Source: Fibrobacter sp. UWB13 (lineage in GTDB: Bacteria; Fibrobacterota; Fibrobacteria; Fibrobacterales; Fibrobacteraceae). From it: a stretch of 64,000 bases of DNA. The stretch spans positions 1,054,001-1,118,000 of the forward strand of contig NZ_FXAX01000001.1 in NCBI RefSeq assembly GCF_900177805.1. The letters are read 5' to 3'. The notes under the pieces are model-generated. The model was not told the DNA's origin. It saw only the letters and a list, made by a program, of their open reading frames with translations, and did no database searches. Every line of letters begins with the position of its first letter. Position 1 is the first letter of the stretch. Below are positions 8,803-17,114 of the stretch, one piece after another. Made by a program: the position numbers and the translations under genes.

Positions 8803-8839
8803 GGAGATGCCCGCTCGGTTTATTTACCGGGCGGGCACT
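8803..8839. repeat. Intergenic palindromic repeat, ATGCCCGC family (copy C)
   Basis: GGAGATGCCCGCTCGGT pairs with ACCGGGCGGGCA around TTATTT. It is followed at 8853-8900 by degenerate pieces of the second repeat family (TCCTTCACTTTCGTTCAGGACGAC and CGTTCGGGATGACG words). Confidence 0.65.
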
Positions 8840-8904
8840 CTAGACTTAACCGGGTCCTTCACTTTCGTTCAGGACGACGAAAAACGTTCGGGATGACGAG
8901 ATGT

Positions 8905-9459
8905 TTAGCGGTATTCGAACTTGGCCTTAAACAAGTGTTTGCAATCGTTGGAGTCATTGCCCCAGTGGTCCGAAGAGCCAGCAAAAACGTGGATGCCAAG
9001 GTCTGCAGCACCTGCCACCAGACGGCTCATGCCAGCGATACGCCAGATGCCACGGAGAACATCGTCGCATTCTTCACGAGTGAGGTCTGCCCCATCGATA
9101 ACGCCCTTGCACATGTACAAGCCATCGTGGATAAACGGAGCCGAATTGTAGACATCGTTACCGGCCTTGATATCTGGGACAACAAACTGGGCAAAAGACG
9201 GAGCCGAAGCGCCATCGGACATAAAGCCACGCTTGAACAGGCAAGTCAGCAAAAAGTCGCGAGTCTTACCATCAGCCTTGGTGTAGCGCGTGCCCTTGAC
9301 ATAAACGTAACGGTCGAGCTTGAAGAAATACATTTTGCCGTTGCCATCGAACATGAGCGGGAAATCGATCGTGACATCGTCCACGGTAATGGAATTACGT
9401 TGTTTTTCGAGATAAGTTCGACTCTTTACCTTGTCGATATACATTTTTAAGTTAGCCAT
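8905..9459 (-). CDS. DUF1353 family protein
   Basis: 184 residues. The family pattern is clear: FMSDGASAPSFAQ followed by APFIHDGLY and a helix with REECDDVLRGIW, which in DUF1353 is the F-x-S-D-G-A-S-x-P ... HD-x-LY core. Such proteins are common in phage and mobile regions and have no settled function. The ATG at 9459 is chosen because AAGGAG (complement of 9463-9468) sits 3-4 bases upstream; the upstream in-frame GTG at 9471 would place that site inside the coding region. No phage genes adjoin it. It lacks a signal peptide. Confidence 0.75.
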   Translation of the reverse strand: MANLKMYIDKVKSRTYLEKQRNSITVDDVTIDFPLMFDGNGKMYFFKLDRYVYVKGTRYTKADGKTRDFLLTCLFKRGFMSDGASAPSFAQFVVPDIKAGNDVYNSAPFIHDGLYMCKGVIDGADLTREECDDVLRGIWRIAGMSRLVAGAADLGIHVFAGSSDHWGNDSNDCKHLFKAKFEYR

Positions 9460-9521
9460 AAACTCCTTCACGGTGCAACGCTATTGTGCACACGAAGTAA
9501 AAGATATAAAATTTATCGGGA

Positions 9522-11540
9522 TTACATTTTCTTTTTGCGCACCATGACCACAACAATCGCTACACTAGCAACTAATAATACACATGCAACAAAGCAGACA
9601 AAGCGGATTCCCCAACGATGCATACAGACGAAGGAGGCAATTTTTCCTTGGCGCGAGCCATCACCATTTTCATTTTCGAAATACTTGAGCATGCATGCAC
9701 CGAGATTTCCTCCTACAACACAAGAATCCTTTGCAGAGATATCCGTGGCGTAAGGACCTACACCGAAGTTGTAATACGAGTCGTTATAATACAAGGCATC
9801 GTTACTAAACTTATCCCATCCAACATTATCAAACCAAACGACAGGAACCAAAGAATTTAACACATTGCGACGATCAAGACCGTCCAACTGCAAACTCATA
9901 TCATTCAAGAGAATCTGTTTATTCCGAGACACAGGTTCGTCCAGCACAACGTACAAGTAATTTTTAGTTTCATTTTTTTCAGATTTGAGCAGATTCAAGA
10001 AATTATTGTAACTATAAATTCCGCTAGACAAAACCTGCACCACAGTATCAGCAATCAACTGATGATTATCTACAGATAAATCGAATTGATTCATCATCAA
10101 ATTTACATAAACAGACTCGTTTTTCTCAGCAAGCTTATTTTTCAATTCACCAAAGAAATTATTAAACTTCGATGTGCTACTACTATCCTTCGGGAAATTT
10201 TTAAAGAATAAAGTTACACCATCACCACGATTTTCCAATTCATCGGTATTGAATGTAACCGCGTTTACGAAACGCTGGAAAGATGAATTAATTTTCTTGT
10301 TTAAAAGTTCATCAATTTCACCAGTAAGTTTAGCAAAGAACGATTCTAAGCTAACATTTTTCCAATCATCTTTAAGAACAACCCAATCTAGCTTTACATT
10401 ATGGCGATGAGCTTCATTGACAAATTCATAATTATCTTTTTCGTCAAAATGCGTCAGCGCAGATTTTCCTGAAGGCGTCACAAGAGAGCCGTTATTATCA
10501 GCCTTCAGACCATAATAAGCAAGTCGAGTAATCCCTTCAAAGTCCACCCATTTAGTTGTATCACCAGCATACCAGTACGGATAAAAACCTACGATTTCGC
10601 CATTCAATTCCTCTTTATGGCTAGCTCCACTAAATTTGCCGTTTAAAATTATCGAAGCATCATCATTGTTGTACACCTTATCAAGCGAAAAGTCTACGAC
10701 TTCCTTAAAGTAAAGAGAATAAAGAGAATCAAGCCTATCGAAAGATTTTTTCCAAAGATCATCCGAGCAGATTCGGCCACTATATCTATCAATAAATCTC
10801 TTTTCACGATTAACATCAGAAGCTATTATTTTCCCCACATTGCTATATATCTGACGCATGTTGCATTTTTTCTCCATACATGCGCCATAATCTTTTTCTT
10901 TTTTGCATTTTTCGCTCTGAACATTTCTTATGGAATCTACAAGGTTCTTTCTCTTCTCAGAAAAAAAAGACTCGAGAGTGGAATTTACATACTCGTCTAA
11001 ATCATTTACTTTTCCGCTACAAAGATTAAAACTCGATGCCAAGAGATTTTTGAAGTATCGATGAAGCTGTATTGAATCCAAAAATGCAGTTTCCTGCATC
11101 TGTTTTACAAAATCATACGCTTGTTGAGAAAACACCATCTGGTTTGTAGCATCATCAACGATATACCATTTCAACGAATCGATAGAGTTATCATCCAAAA
11201 AGGCCTGCATATTGAGCATTCCCATCACGTCTGTAACGGTATCCTCTCGGATCGTCCACGAAGTCTGAATGAAGTTATTTACAATTTTCTGATGCTGAGG
11301 ATAAGCCTTAAACCTTTCGTTGATTTTTTCGGCCATTTGCGAGCGACTTTCATACTTAAAAGCCTTCTGCTGATTAAGCGTATCAAACACCGCAGCGGTA
11401 TCTTTCAGCAAATCCTGTTCTGCATACTTTTCCACTTTTTCGGGAGAAATCGTGTAGTAACCCATTCGCGATTCATTTGCAAACGACAAAACAGAAGCAA
11501 GTCCTAAAACAAGACTCGCAAAGAAATACTTCATTTTCAT
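9522..11540 (-). CDS. Secreted/membrane-anchored protein with degenerate GH18-like domain
   Basis: 672 residues with an N-terminal signal peptide (FFASLVLGLASVLSFA) and a C-terminal membrane helix (about 642-665) ending in RKKKM, so it is probably anchored with its bulk in the periplasm. Residues 20-310 are mostly helical with several Cys and no family I recognise. From about 315, GFYPYWYAG, ITRLAYYGL and a later RGDGVTLFF segment follow the strand order of GH18 barrels. The DxxDxDxE catalytic block is not preserved, so chitinase activity is doubtful and a binding or scaffolding role is more likely. Immediate neighbours give no clear context. Confidence 0.5.
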   Translation of the reverse strand: MKMKYFFASLVLGLASVLSFANESRMGYYTISPEKVEKYAEQDLLKDTAAVFDTLNQQKAFKYESRSQMAEKINERFKAYPQHQKIVNNFIQTSWTIREDTVTDVMGMLNMQAFLDDNSIDSLKWYIVDDATNQMVFSQQAYDFVKQMQETAFLDSIQLHRYFKNLLASSFNLCSGKVNDLDEYVNSTLESFFSEKRKNLVDSIRNVQSEKCKKEKDYGACMEKKCNMRQIYSNVGKIIASDVNREKRFIDRYSGRICSDDLWKKSFDRLDSLYSLYFKEVVDFSLDKVYNNDDASIILNGKFSGASHKEELNGEIVGFYPYWYAGDTTKWVDFEGITRLAYYGLKADNNGSLVTPSGKSALTHFDEKDNYEFVNEAHRHNVKLDWVVLKDDWKNVSLESFFAKLTGEIDELLNKKINSSFQRFVNAVTFNTDELENRGDGVTLFFKNFPKDSSSTSKFNNFFGELKNKLAEKNESVYVNLMMNQFDLSVDNHQLIADTVVQVLSSGIYSYNNFLNLLKSEKNETKNYLYVVLDEPVSRNKQILLNDMSLQLDGLDRRNVLNSLVPVVWFDNVGWDKFSNDALYYNDSYYNFGVGPYATDISAKDSCVVGGNLGACMLKYFENENGDGSRQGKIASFVCMHRWGIRFVCFVACVLLVASVAIVVVMVRKKKM

Positions 11541-11599
11541 GGGATTTCCCTTCCTATCAAAAATACGAACATACTAAATATAGTATTTCTCAAACAAAA

Positions 11600-12331
11600 T
11601 CACGGATTTACAAAGCATTCAGCGACAATCGCCCTTGAGCCATCATCGAGGCTTGCCTTGGCAATCGATTTGGCACTTGCATTTGGGAGGCTTTTCACAA
11701 GGACTTTCGATGTTGCAGAATCGAGCAACTGGAATCGTGGAGGCGCCCCGCTTACAATCGGGATTTCCGTCCGCGACACATATAGCGATAGACGCGGGGA
11801 CTTTTCCACACAATCGAACTGTACAGGATGTTCGCCGTTCAGCGAATCGTTTATTTGCAAGTCACGCTCGGCAAAACTGCCCGAGACGCAGTAACACCAC
11901 CTCAATTTCTTTGTTGGAACTTTCACGGTGCAGGTCAACATTTTGCGGGGAGTCAAATGGAGTTCGAGTGCAAAAATAACGCCAAACATTCGTTGCAATT
12001 CGGGCATGGAATCCTTCTTGCGCCCTTCAAAACACGTTCCATTTCCAGAAACCACGGCTACCGGAAACTCGTCATGCGCAATGCAATCGAAGTTCGTCAC
12101 GTTCCAGACTTCGGCAATGGAGGCCTTGACGTAAAAGAAAAGCGTCGTCTCTTGCGAAAAAGCAGCTGCAGGCGCCATTATACGAACTTTTCCGTCGTAT
12201 ATACGGCACAAGGCTTCTTCCCTTTTTAAGATTTCAGCGGTCTCGGGAGAAGCGAGAACCTTAAAGCCACAAGAACTCCCATTATAATATTCGTGACAAA
12301 GCGATACATCTACAATTCTTGCGTATTCCAC
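11600..12331 (-). CDS. Unrecognised 243-residue cytoplasmic protein
   Basis: No signal peptide or membrane segment. The N-terminus (RIVDVSLCHEYYNG, then SPETAEILKREEALCRIYDG) has a His-x-Tyr-Tyr plus Thr-Glu pattern that reminds me of small proteins encoded near contractile phage-tail-like systems, but no sheath, tube or baseplate gene is in this window, so that link is weak. The remainder reads as beta-rich, with several Cys. It is divergent from the LuxR-type regulator across a 615-bp AT-rich gap. Function unknown. Confidence 0.45.
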   Translation of the reverse strand: MEYARIVDVSLCHEYYNGSSCGFKVLASPETAEILKREEALCRIYDGKVRIMAPAAAFSQETTLFFYVKASIAEVWNVTNFDCIAHDEFPVAVVSGNGTCFEGRKKDSMPELQRMFGVIFALELHLTPRKMLTCTVKVPTKKLRWCYCVSGSFAERDLQINDSLNGEHPVQFDCVEKSPRLSLYVSRTEIPIVSGAPPRFQLLDSATSKVLVKSLPNASAKSIAKASLDDGSRAIVAECFVNP

Positions 12332-12946
12332 TAAACAACCTCCTTTCTCGGCATAAGAGATTGTCGCATGCAGATTTTACGACACAATCCAAAACTGCCA
12401 AGAGCATGCTTCTTTGGCATAAATTTCAACACCTCAAACATTTTTAGCATCCCTTACATTTTATACAAATTCCCTTATGTATTATAAGTTTATCTGCATC
12501 ACATACACCCATCGCCGCAATATAATTATATGTACAGCGTTTTGTAAATTGTAAAATTTATTTTTCTAGTTTTCAGTTTTTTTTAAAGACAAAATATTGT
12601 AATCGAGCAGACAAGCTAGAAGAAATTTATCACAAAACGAAGTTTAGAACAACATTTTTCACAAAAAGACAAATTTAAGTAAACAAAAGTTTTCAAACAG
12701 CCATAAAAAGAACATATTCAAAGGCAAAACAGGCCTCATAAAAATCCAAAAAGTATAGCTAAATACTATACGTATCATGTTATGATACAGCCCTATAATA
12801 CAATTTGAAGCAAAAACCGCCCAAAACGGCTCAAAAACGCGTTTTTTTAAGCCTAAAGCGCCATCTTTACCTTTTTGTAACAAAAATAACACATTAATTA
12901 CAGCATATTCCATAATAATAGAACCCACATTTATTAAATTATAGCC
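12332..12946. other. AT-rich divergent control region
   Basis: No credible gene; a 102-codon minus-strand frame here is AT-driven. It contains two abutting inverted repeats (12753-12771 and 12772-12788) and the 14-bp palindrome AAAAACGCGTTTTT (12833-12846), placed between two divergent genes, so promoters and operators are expected. Confidence 0.55.
12753..12788. promoter_or_regulatory. Two abutting inverted repeats (candidate operators)
   Basis: GTATAG-7 nt-CTATAC (12753-12771) is followed immediately by GTATCAT-GTT-ATGATAC (12772-12788). Both have perfect arms. They lie about 160 bases before the LuxR-type gene, whose HTH could bind here (inference). Confidence 0.4.
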
Positions 12947-14287
12947 ATGTTTGAGCAAAATAAGCAATCTGAGTTAACATCCCGCCAAAAAGAGATATTG
13001 TCTCTACTACGCAAGGGACTCACCAATAACGAAATTTGTAAGACTTTGAATATTTCGGCGAATACCGTCAAAGCGCACCTCGCCAACATCTATAAAATTC
13101 TCGAAGTTACAAATAGAACTGAGGCCGTTTCTACAAAAGCCGACGAAAAAAATTTTAGCGACGATATCAAAAAAGACCTCAACATCATTTTTCTCAAGAA
13201 AAACGACATTTCTGCGTTTCCAAAAGCCAACGGGCTTTACTACGCGCTCGTAGAATCGCTCCATCAGTACCATATTTTTCGCATTTCAGACACGGCCGAA
13301 GCAACCGTAGAACCCGCATTTTCCATTGATGTTTCCGCCGCCGAAGACAAAGACGAAGCTTTATTCTTATCTATCAGAATTGGCTCGACACACGAAATAC
13401 TTTGGACAACCTCTGTCAAAATCAGCTCAGACAACATTCTAGAGATTGCCCAGAAAGCGGCAATGCTTTTGTTCCGACACATCGTGCTTGCGACGGCCAA
13501 TATAAAGTATACTCCCCAAAGTCCCATTCCCTATTGGTGGTACGCGACCGCGCATTGCAACATCAAGTTCGAAAACCGCAGCAAGGAAACATTCAACTAC
13601 TGCAAGGACATGCTCACGCCTCTTGCCACTGGCGAAATCTACAGCGAACAGGCGGCATACACGCTCGCGCTGGTCTACTATATTGCGATTCTTGACAACT
13701 GGGGCAATTCCGCCGCCTACACAAAGCAGCTCGCCGAGATCGCCCGCAAGACCATGTTCAACGCCCCCTACTCCATCTATTCCCAGATGGTCATGGCGTT
13801 CTACAACATCGTTATCGGCAACAAGAGCGAAGCAATTGCTTATTTCAAGCAGGTCATCGAGGCAAACCCGCAGACGATCATCGCACGTACCATCCTTATC
13901 CAGATTTACATGCTGATTGGCCAGAACGAAAACGCGTTGAACCTCATCAACGAATGCGAGCGCCTGATTCCAGCAACTGCGGCACAAACCTCCATCAAGC
14001 AAGGCAAAGCGTTCATCCTGCTTTTACAGGGCAAGTACGAGGAATGCATCAACCTTGCAAACCAGATTTTGCTTTACACCCCCAAAGCGACCGTTTTGCG
14101 CCTGTTTATCATTTTCTGCAACAATAAACTGGGTAAAAAGGTCGAAAGCGAAGTTCAAATCAAGGAACTCTACGAGCAACACCCGGATTTTGACAAGCCG
14201 TACCTCGAACAAATCCTGAAAGGGGTCAATCCGCAGATACAAAAGCTGTTCATGGACAACCTCCAGAACCTTTTTGTGCAAAAATAA
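12947..14287 (+). CDS. Transcriptional regulator: N-terminal LuxR-type HTH plus TPR region
   Basis: 446 residues. The LuxR/NarL-type DNA-binding domain is at the very N-terminus (about 8-63): LTSRQKEILSLLRKGLTNNE, ICKTLNISANTVKAHL and IYKILEVTNRTEAV. In most relatives this domain is C-terminal. A middle domain (about 80-190) with DEALFLSIRIG and EILWTTSV resembles the TolB-like input domain seen in CadC/adenylate-cyclase-type regulators, and 190-446 is built of helical pairs with a TPR-like rhythm (YFKQVIEANPQTIIA, LINECERLIP, ECINLANQILLYTP). There is no membrane helix or receiver domain. It may control itself or the divergent gene 11600-12331. Confidence 0.75.
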   Translation: MFEQNKQSELTSRQKEILSLLRKGLTNNEICKTLNISANTVKAHLANIYKILEVTNRTEAVSTKADEKNFSDDIKKDLNIIFLKKNDISAFPKANGLYYALVESLHQYHIFRISDTAEATVEPAFSIDVSAAEDKDEALFLSIRIGSTHEILWTTSVKISSDNILEIAQKAAMLLFRHIVLATANIKYTPQSPIPYWWYATAHCNIKFENRSKETFNYCKDMLTPLATGEIYSEQAAYTLALVYYIAILDNWGNSAAYTKQLAEIARKTMFNAPYSIYSQMVMAFYNIVIGNKSEAIAYFKQVIEANPQTIIARTILIQIYMLIGQNENALNLINECERLIPATAAQTSIKQGKAFILLLQGKYEECINLANQILLYTPKATVLRLFIIFCNNKLGKKVESEVQIKELYEQHPDFDKPYLEQILKGVNPQIQKLFMDNLQNLFVQK

Positions 14288-14375
14288 CCCATAAAACTAC
14301 CCAAATGGGCTATTGCAATATAACCCATGGGGAATATATCTTTGGTCTATGCTTTTCACGGAGTGCAGGACCAAA

Positions 14376-14930
14376 ATGACGATAATAGACAAAATTATCG
14401 AAATAATCGATAAACCGCAGGCGGCAAGGCTTTTATGCCCATATTCCGGCCTCGTCTTTTTGGCCATGGTCCTCATTTACAAGGACGTCTCCGGCATAAA
14501 CCTCCGGCAAGCGACAGTCATCAAGCTTTTAAGGGCTGCCGCCTCCGAATTAAAGGCAACCAAGCTAAAAAGCAAGCTCAAAGTAGCGGTTTTACCGCAA
14601 AATTCGCCAAAGCGTTCGGTGACATTGCTAGACCTCTACGCAGAACACGCTGCCGAATACAATTTCAAGACATCGCGTTTTGCGACAGGAAGCGACGAAC
14701 CGGTAATGGAGCCTGTTCCAGAACTTCTCAAAAATCTCATCGACAAGGGTAACGCAAACCACGTGGGTTTAGTCAAGGGGAATGCCTTGAGCCACGCCAT
14801 CGAAGAATTTTTGAAGGCGATGATGATCGCCTGCGGGATTATTGTCAAGGATATCAAGGACTTGATTGAAAACGCGAAAAGGCAGCAAGCCTCGTTTGTC
14901 ATCCCAGACGAGCTAAGCCTGCAAGCGTAA
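14376..14930 (+). CDS. Hypothetical protein of 184 residues
   Basis: I do not recognise it. The ATG at 14376 is preferred over an earlier in-frame ATG at 14313 because AGGA lies five bases upstream and MTIIDKIIEIIDK is a natural N-terminus. It has a hydrophobic stretch (LCPYSGLVFLAMVLIY) and a second one near residue 140 (AIEEFLKAMMIACGIIVKDI), otherwise Lys-rich helices. It follows the LuxR-type regulator by about 90 bases in the same direction and may be co-transcribed. Function unknown. Confidence 0.5.
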   Translation: MTIIDKIIEIIDKPQAARLLCPYSGLVFLAMVLIYKDVSGINLRQATVIKLLRAAASELKATKLKSKLKVAVLPQNSPKRSVTLLDLYAEHAAEYNFKTSRFATGSDEPVMEPVPELLKNLIDKGNANHVGLVKGNALSHAIEEFLKAMMIACGIIVKDIKDLIENAKRQQASFVIPDELSLQA

Positions 14931-15015
14931 AAAAGATTGACACCTCAAACATAGTGCTGCAAGGACCTGAATTTGGCCACCTCCGGATTCTCGACCTTGC
15001 AGCATTTCTGTATAT

Positions 15016-15040
15016 AGAAAAGGCAGGCAAAAGCCTGCCA
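15016..15040 (-). terminator. Rho-independent terminator of the pmbA transcript
   Basis: Minus strand: GGCAGGC-TTTT-GCCTGCC followed by TTTTCT, a perfect 7-bp stem 35 bases below the pmbA stop. Confidence 0.85.
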
Positions 15041-15073
15041 TATTCATCAAGATGCCAGCCGAAGAGCCGAGCC

Positions 15074-16402
15074 TTAAGCACTCACGCTGAGTTCGCTCAA
15101 AGCGAGGGCGGGCACCTTGTAGCTTGCAAACGGGTCGCGGTATTCGTTACCGACCGCCACGATGTTCTTGAGAATGTCGAAGAAATTACCGCTGAGCGTG
15201 ACGCCATCCACCGGATGCTGGATAACACCATTCTCGCACCAGAAGCCGTGCGCCCCGATACTGAGTTCGCCACTCACGGAACTGCAACCGGAATTGCCTT
15301 CCAGGCGTACGATAAGCAGGCACTTCGGGAAGAGCTTGAGGAGTTCCATCGCGGTCATGCTTCCAGGCGGCACGAGCAAGTTATAGAAGCTCGTCGACAT
15401 TTTGCTGCCAAAGCCACGGTCACCATTGCCGGTCGTTTCGCGGCCTGCCTTTGCAGCCGTTTCGAGGTTGTAAAGTGCAGAATTGAACACGCCATTTTCG
15501 ATGACCTTCACGCGCTTGGTAGGGCAACCTTCGGAATCAAAATAGCTCTTGTGTTCGAACATTTCGCCGGTCGGATCGTTCCACATCGAGAACACATCGC
15601 TGGCAATCTTTTCGCCTTCCTTACCGTCGAGGCGAGACTGTCCCTTCTGCATGGCTTCGGCAAAGAACGGACGAGTGTACATGCCGATGAAGCGAGAAGA
15701 AACGCGTTCCGAAAGGATCACCGGAATCTTGCCGCTTTCGATTTTTTTTGCGCCAAAGAGTTCCGTCGCATATTCGGCGGTCTTGCTTGCGATTTCATCG
15801 ACAGAGAATTCGTTCCAGTTGCGACCGTTCTTGACAAAGTTGCCAAGTTTCTTGACGCCATCGCGGCTTGCGACAGCTCCTGCACCCGCAGAAGCGCAGT
15901 TCGAACGGGCTTCGTAGAAAAGTCCCGTATTGTTTGCGACAATGGAATAGTCATGCTCGATGTCGCCACCGAGGTACGGGATGTTCTCGATTTCTTTGGA
16001 CTTTGCGAATGTAGCCTTTTCGAGCTCGATGCAGAAGTCCTTCACCGTTGCAAGGTCGAGCGATTCGAGCGCCGGGTTGTAGTTCGGTTCGCCCTTCGGG
16101 AGTTCAATAGCCTGCGGAAGCGTAATGTCGATTTTTTCGGTCCACTGCGTGTGGCAAAGAGCATCCTTGAGCGTCTGGCGCAAGGCTTCGTCGGTGAGGC
16201 GTTCCGTATGGGCGTAACCCGGACGACCGTCCTTGATGACGCGGACCCCGAGACCTACAGAATCCGAAATTTCAGTACTCTGGACCTGCCCCTGGAAGAC
16301 GGACAAGCCTTCGGAATGGGTGTTAGAAGCGATAACATCGAACTGTTCGGCTTCGCCCTTGGCGAGGTCACACATGAAAGAAACGGCATCTTTAATATTC
16401 AT
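15074..16402 (-). CDS. pmbA: PmbA/TldE-family protein (TldD/E protease partner)
   Basis: 442 residues, normal size for TldE/PmbA. The N-terminal part has the family pattern FQGQVQSTEISDSVGLGVRV, the middle EYATELFGAKKIESGKIPVI with the following FIGMYTRPFFAEAMQKGQS, and the C-terminal half VKVIENGVFNSALYNLETA and GNSGCSSVSGELSIGAHGFW. TldE lacks the HExxxH zinc site that TldD carries, and none is seen here, so this is the non-metal partner. In E. coli TldD/E degrades unfolded peptides and matures microcin B17. No TldD gene is in the window, so the partner must be elsewhere. Confidence 0.9.
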   Translation of the reverse strand: MNIKDAVSFMCDLAKGEAEQFDVIASNTHSEGLSVFQGQVQSTEISDSVGLGVRVIKDGRPGYAHTERLTDEALRQTLKDALCHTQWTEKIDITLPQAIELPKGEPNYNPALESLDLATVKDFCIELEKATFAKSKEIENIPYLGGDIEHDYSIVANNTGLFYEARSNCASAGAGAVASRDGVKKLGNFVKNGRNWNEFSVDEIASKTAEYATELFGAKKIESGKIPVILSERVSSRFIGMYTRPFFAEAMQKGQSRLDGKEGEKIASDVFSMWNDPTGEMFEHKSYFDSEGCPTKRVKVIENGVFNSALYNLETAAKAGRETTGNGDRGFGSKMSTSFYNLLVPPGSMTAMELLKLFPKCLLIVRLEGNSGCSSVSGELSIGAHGFWCENGVIQHPVDGVTLSGNFFDILKNIVAVGNEYRDPFASYKVPALALSELSVSA

Positions 16403-16447
16403 ATCGCAAGTATAATAATTATATAGTCAGGCAAAACTACTCTAATT

Positions 16448-16479
16448 TGTCATGCCCGCCTCCGAGCGGGCATCTCCCA
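16448..16479. repeat. Intergenic palindromic repeat, ATGCCCGC family (copy D)
   Basis: TTGTCATGCCCGCC-TCCGA-GCGGGCATCTCCC; inverted relative to copies A-C, with perfect 8-bp arms. It lies between pmbA and the HigA-like gene, ending against the latter's stop. Confidence 0.75.
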
Positions 16480-16480
16480 T

Positions 16481-16717
16481 TTATCGAGAAGCGCGGCTTT
16501 TGCGTTCGAGCATTTTCCAATAGGCGGCGGGGCTGCCGGTCACGGATTCAAGCGCATTCGCTATTTCGGTCGAGATGCTGATTTCACCCGCAATCAGCTG
16601 GTCGAGCATTTCTACAGAAACGCCCACCCTGCGGGCAAATTCCGGCTTGTCGATCTTAAGCCATTCAATTCCTTCGAGGATCGCCTGTCCCGGCGTCGGT
16701 GTTCCATGTCTTGGCAT
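16481..16717 (-). CDS. HigA/VapI-like XRE-family DNA-binding protein, no partner toxin seen
   Basis: 78 residues. PTPGQAILEGIEWL, KPEFARRVGVSVEMLDQLIA and ISTEIANALESVTGSPAAYW match the HigA antitoxin pattern, including the final helix with W. It is slightly shorter than typical HigA (about 90-100). A HigB-type toxin would be expected directly upstream, but the DNA above it (16718-16811) holds only repeat sequence, so it is an orphan, either a relic or an independent regulator. The stop sits one base from repeat copy D. Confidence 0.75.
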   Translation of the reverse strand: MPRHGTPTPGQAILEGIEWLKIDKPEFARRVGVSVEMLDQLIAGEISISTEIANALESVTGSPAAYWKMLERKSRASR

Positions 16718-16720
16718 ATC

Positions 16721-16757
16721 TTAGTCACTAGTTAAAGGTCAATAGTTAATAGTTAGA
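16721..16757. repeat. AT-rich TAGTTA/TAGTCA word tract
   Basis: Successive TAGTCACTAGTTA, GTCAATAGTTAATAGTTAG words. Similar tracts lie at 18917-18950, 48020-48071 and 48391-48428, always in gaps between genes. Confidence 0.5.
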
Positions 16758-16770
16758 AATGAAGCAAACA

Positions 16771-16813
16771 GTGTCATTCTGAGCGAAGGGCGTAGCCCGT
16801 AGTCGAAGAATCT
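16771..16813 (+). repeat. TCATCCTGAGCGAAG-type intergenic repeat (left copy)
   Basis: GTGTCATTCTGAGCGAAG, then GGGC-GTA-GCCC, then GTAGTCGAAGAATCT. It has the same orientation as the copy at 25298 and is inverted relative to the copy at 17115. The inner bases form a small hairpin. Confidence 0.75.
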
Positions 16814-17102
16814 AAGAGTCATCCTGCAAAAGATCCTTCCATAAAGGATTCATCTGCATAATGAGGATCTCCTTTTTCTCTCGTCGCCAGCCTTTCAACT
16901 GTTTTTCACGTTTTATTGCATCTGTAATTTCCGTATATCGTTCAAAGTAAATCAACTTATTAATCTTATATCTTGAAGTAAAAGTAGCTCCACAACCTTC
17001 AATATGCTCTAAAGCGCGGCGACTTATATCATTTGTAACACCTACATAAAGAGTTGTATTACTTTGATTTGTCATCATATATGTATAATAACTATTTGGC
17101 AT
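16812..17102 (-). CDS. Small GIY-YIG endonuclease-superfamily protein
   Basis: 96 residues forming a single GIY-YIG domain of the YhbQ/UPF0213-like type: YYTYMMTNQ and LYVGVTNDISRR give the two Tyr strands and the catalytic Arg, followed by LEHIEG, FTSRYKINKLIYFERY, and EAIKREKQLKGW-like DAIKREKQLKGWRREKK with the catalytic Glu. Its last codons (LLQDDS) overlap a GTCATCCTG-like sequence, and repeat copies in opposite orientation flank the gene. Single-domain members are widespread and rarely characterised; DNA nicking is expected. The repeat association suggests a role in their spread or upkeep (inference). Confidence 0.85.
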   Translation of the reverse strand: MPNSYYTYMMTNQSNTTLYVGVTNDISRRALEHIEGCGATFTSRYKINKLIYFERYTEITDAIKREKQLKGWRREKKEILIMQMNPLWKDLLQDDS

Positions 17103-17114
17103 ACTTAAAATTAT

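Noticed and set aside
8905-9459. Prophage remnant
   Set aside because: DUF1353 occurs in phages, but no other phage gene or attachment site lies around it.
11600-12331. Part of a contractile injection system
   Set aside because: Only a faint N-terminal resemblance; no sheath, tube, spike or baseplate genes are present in the window.
12659-12967. 102-codon minus-strand frame
   Set aside because: Lies in AT-rich DNA with two inverted repeats, has no ribosome site and shows Phe/Leu/Ile content expected by chance.
14954-16426. 490-codon plus-strand frame opposite pmbA
   Set aside because: It is the mirror frame of a well-conserved gene with all family blocks; Arg/His/Phe-rich content and no start or ribosome site support this.
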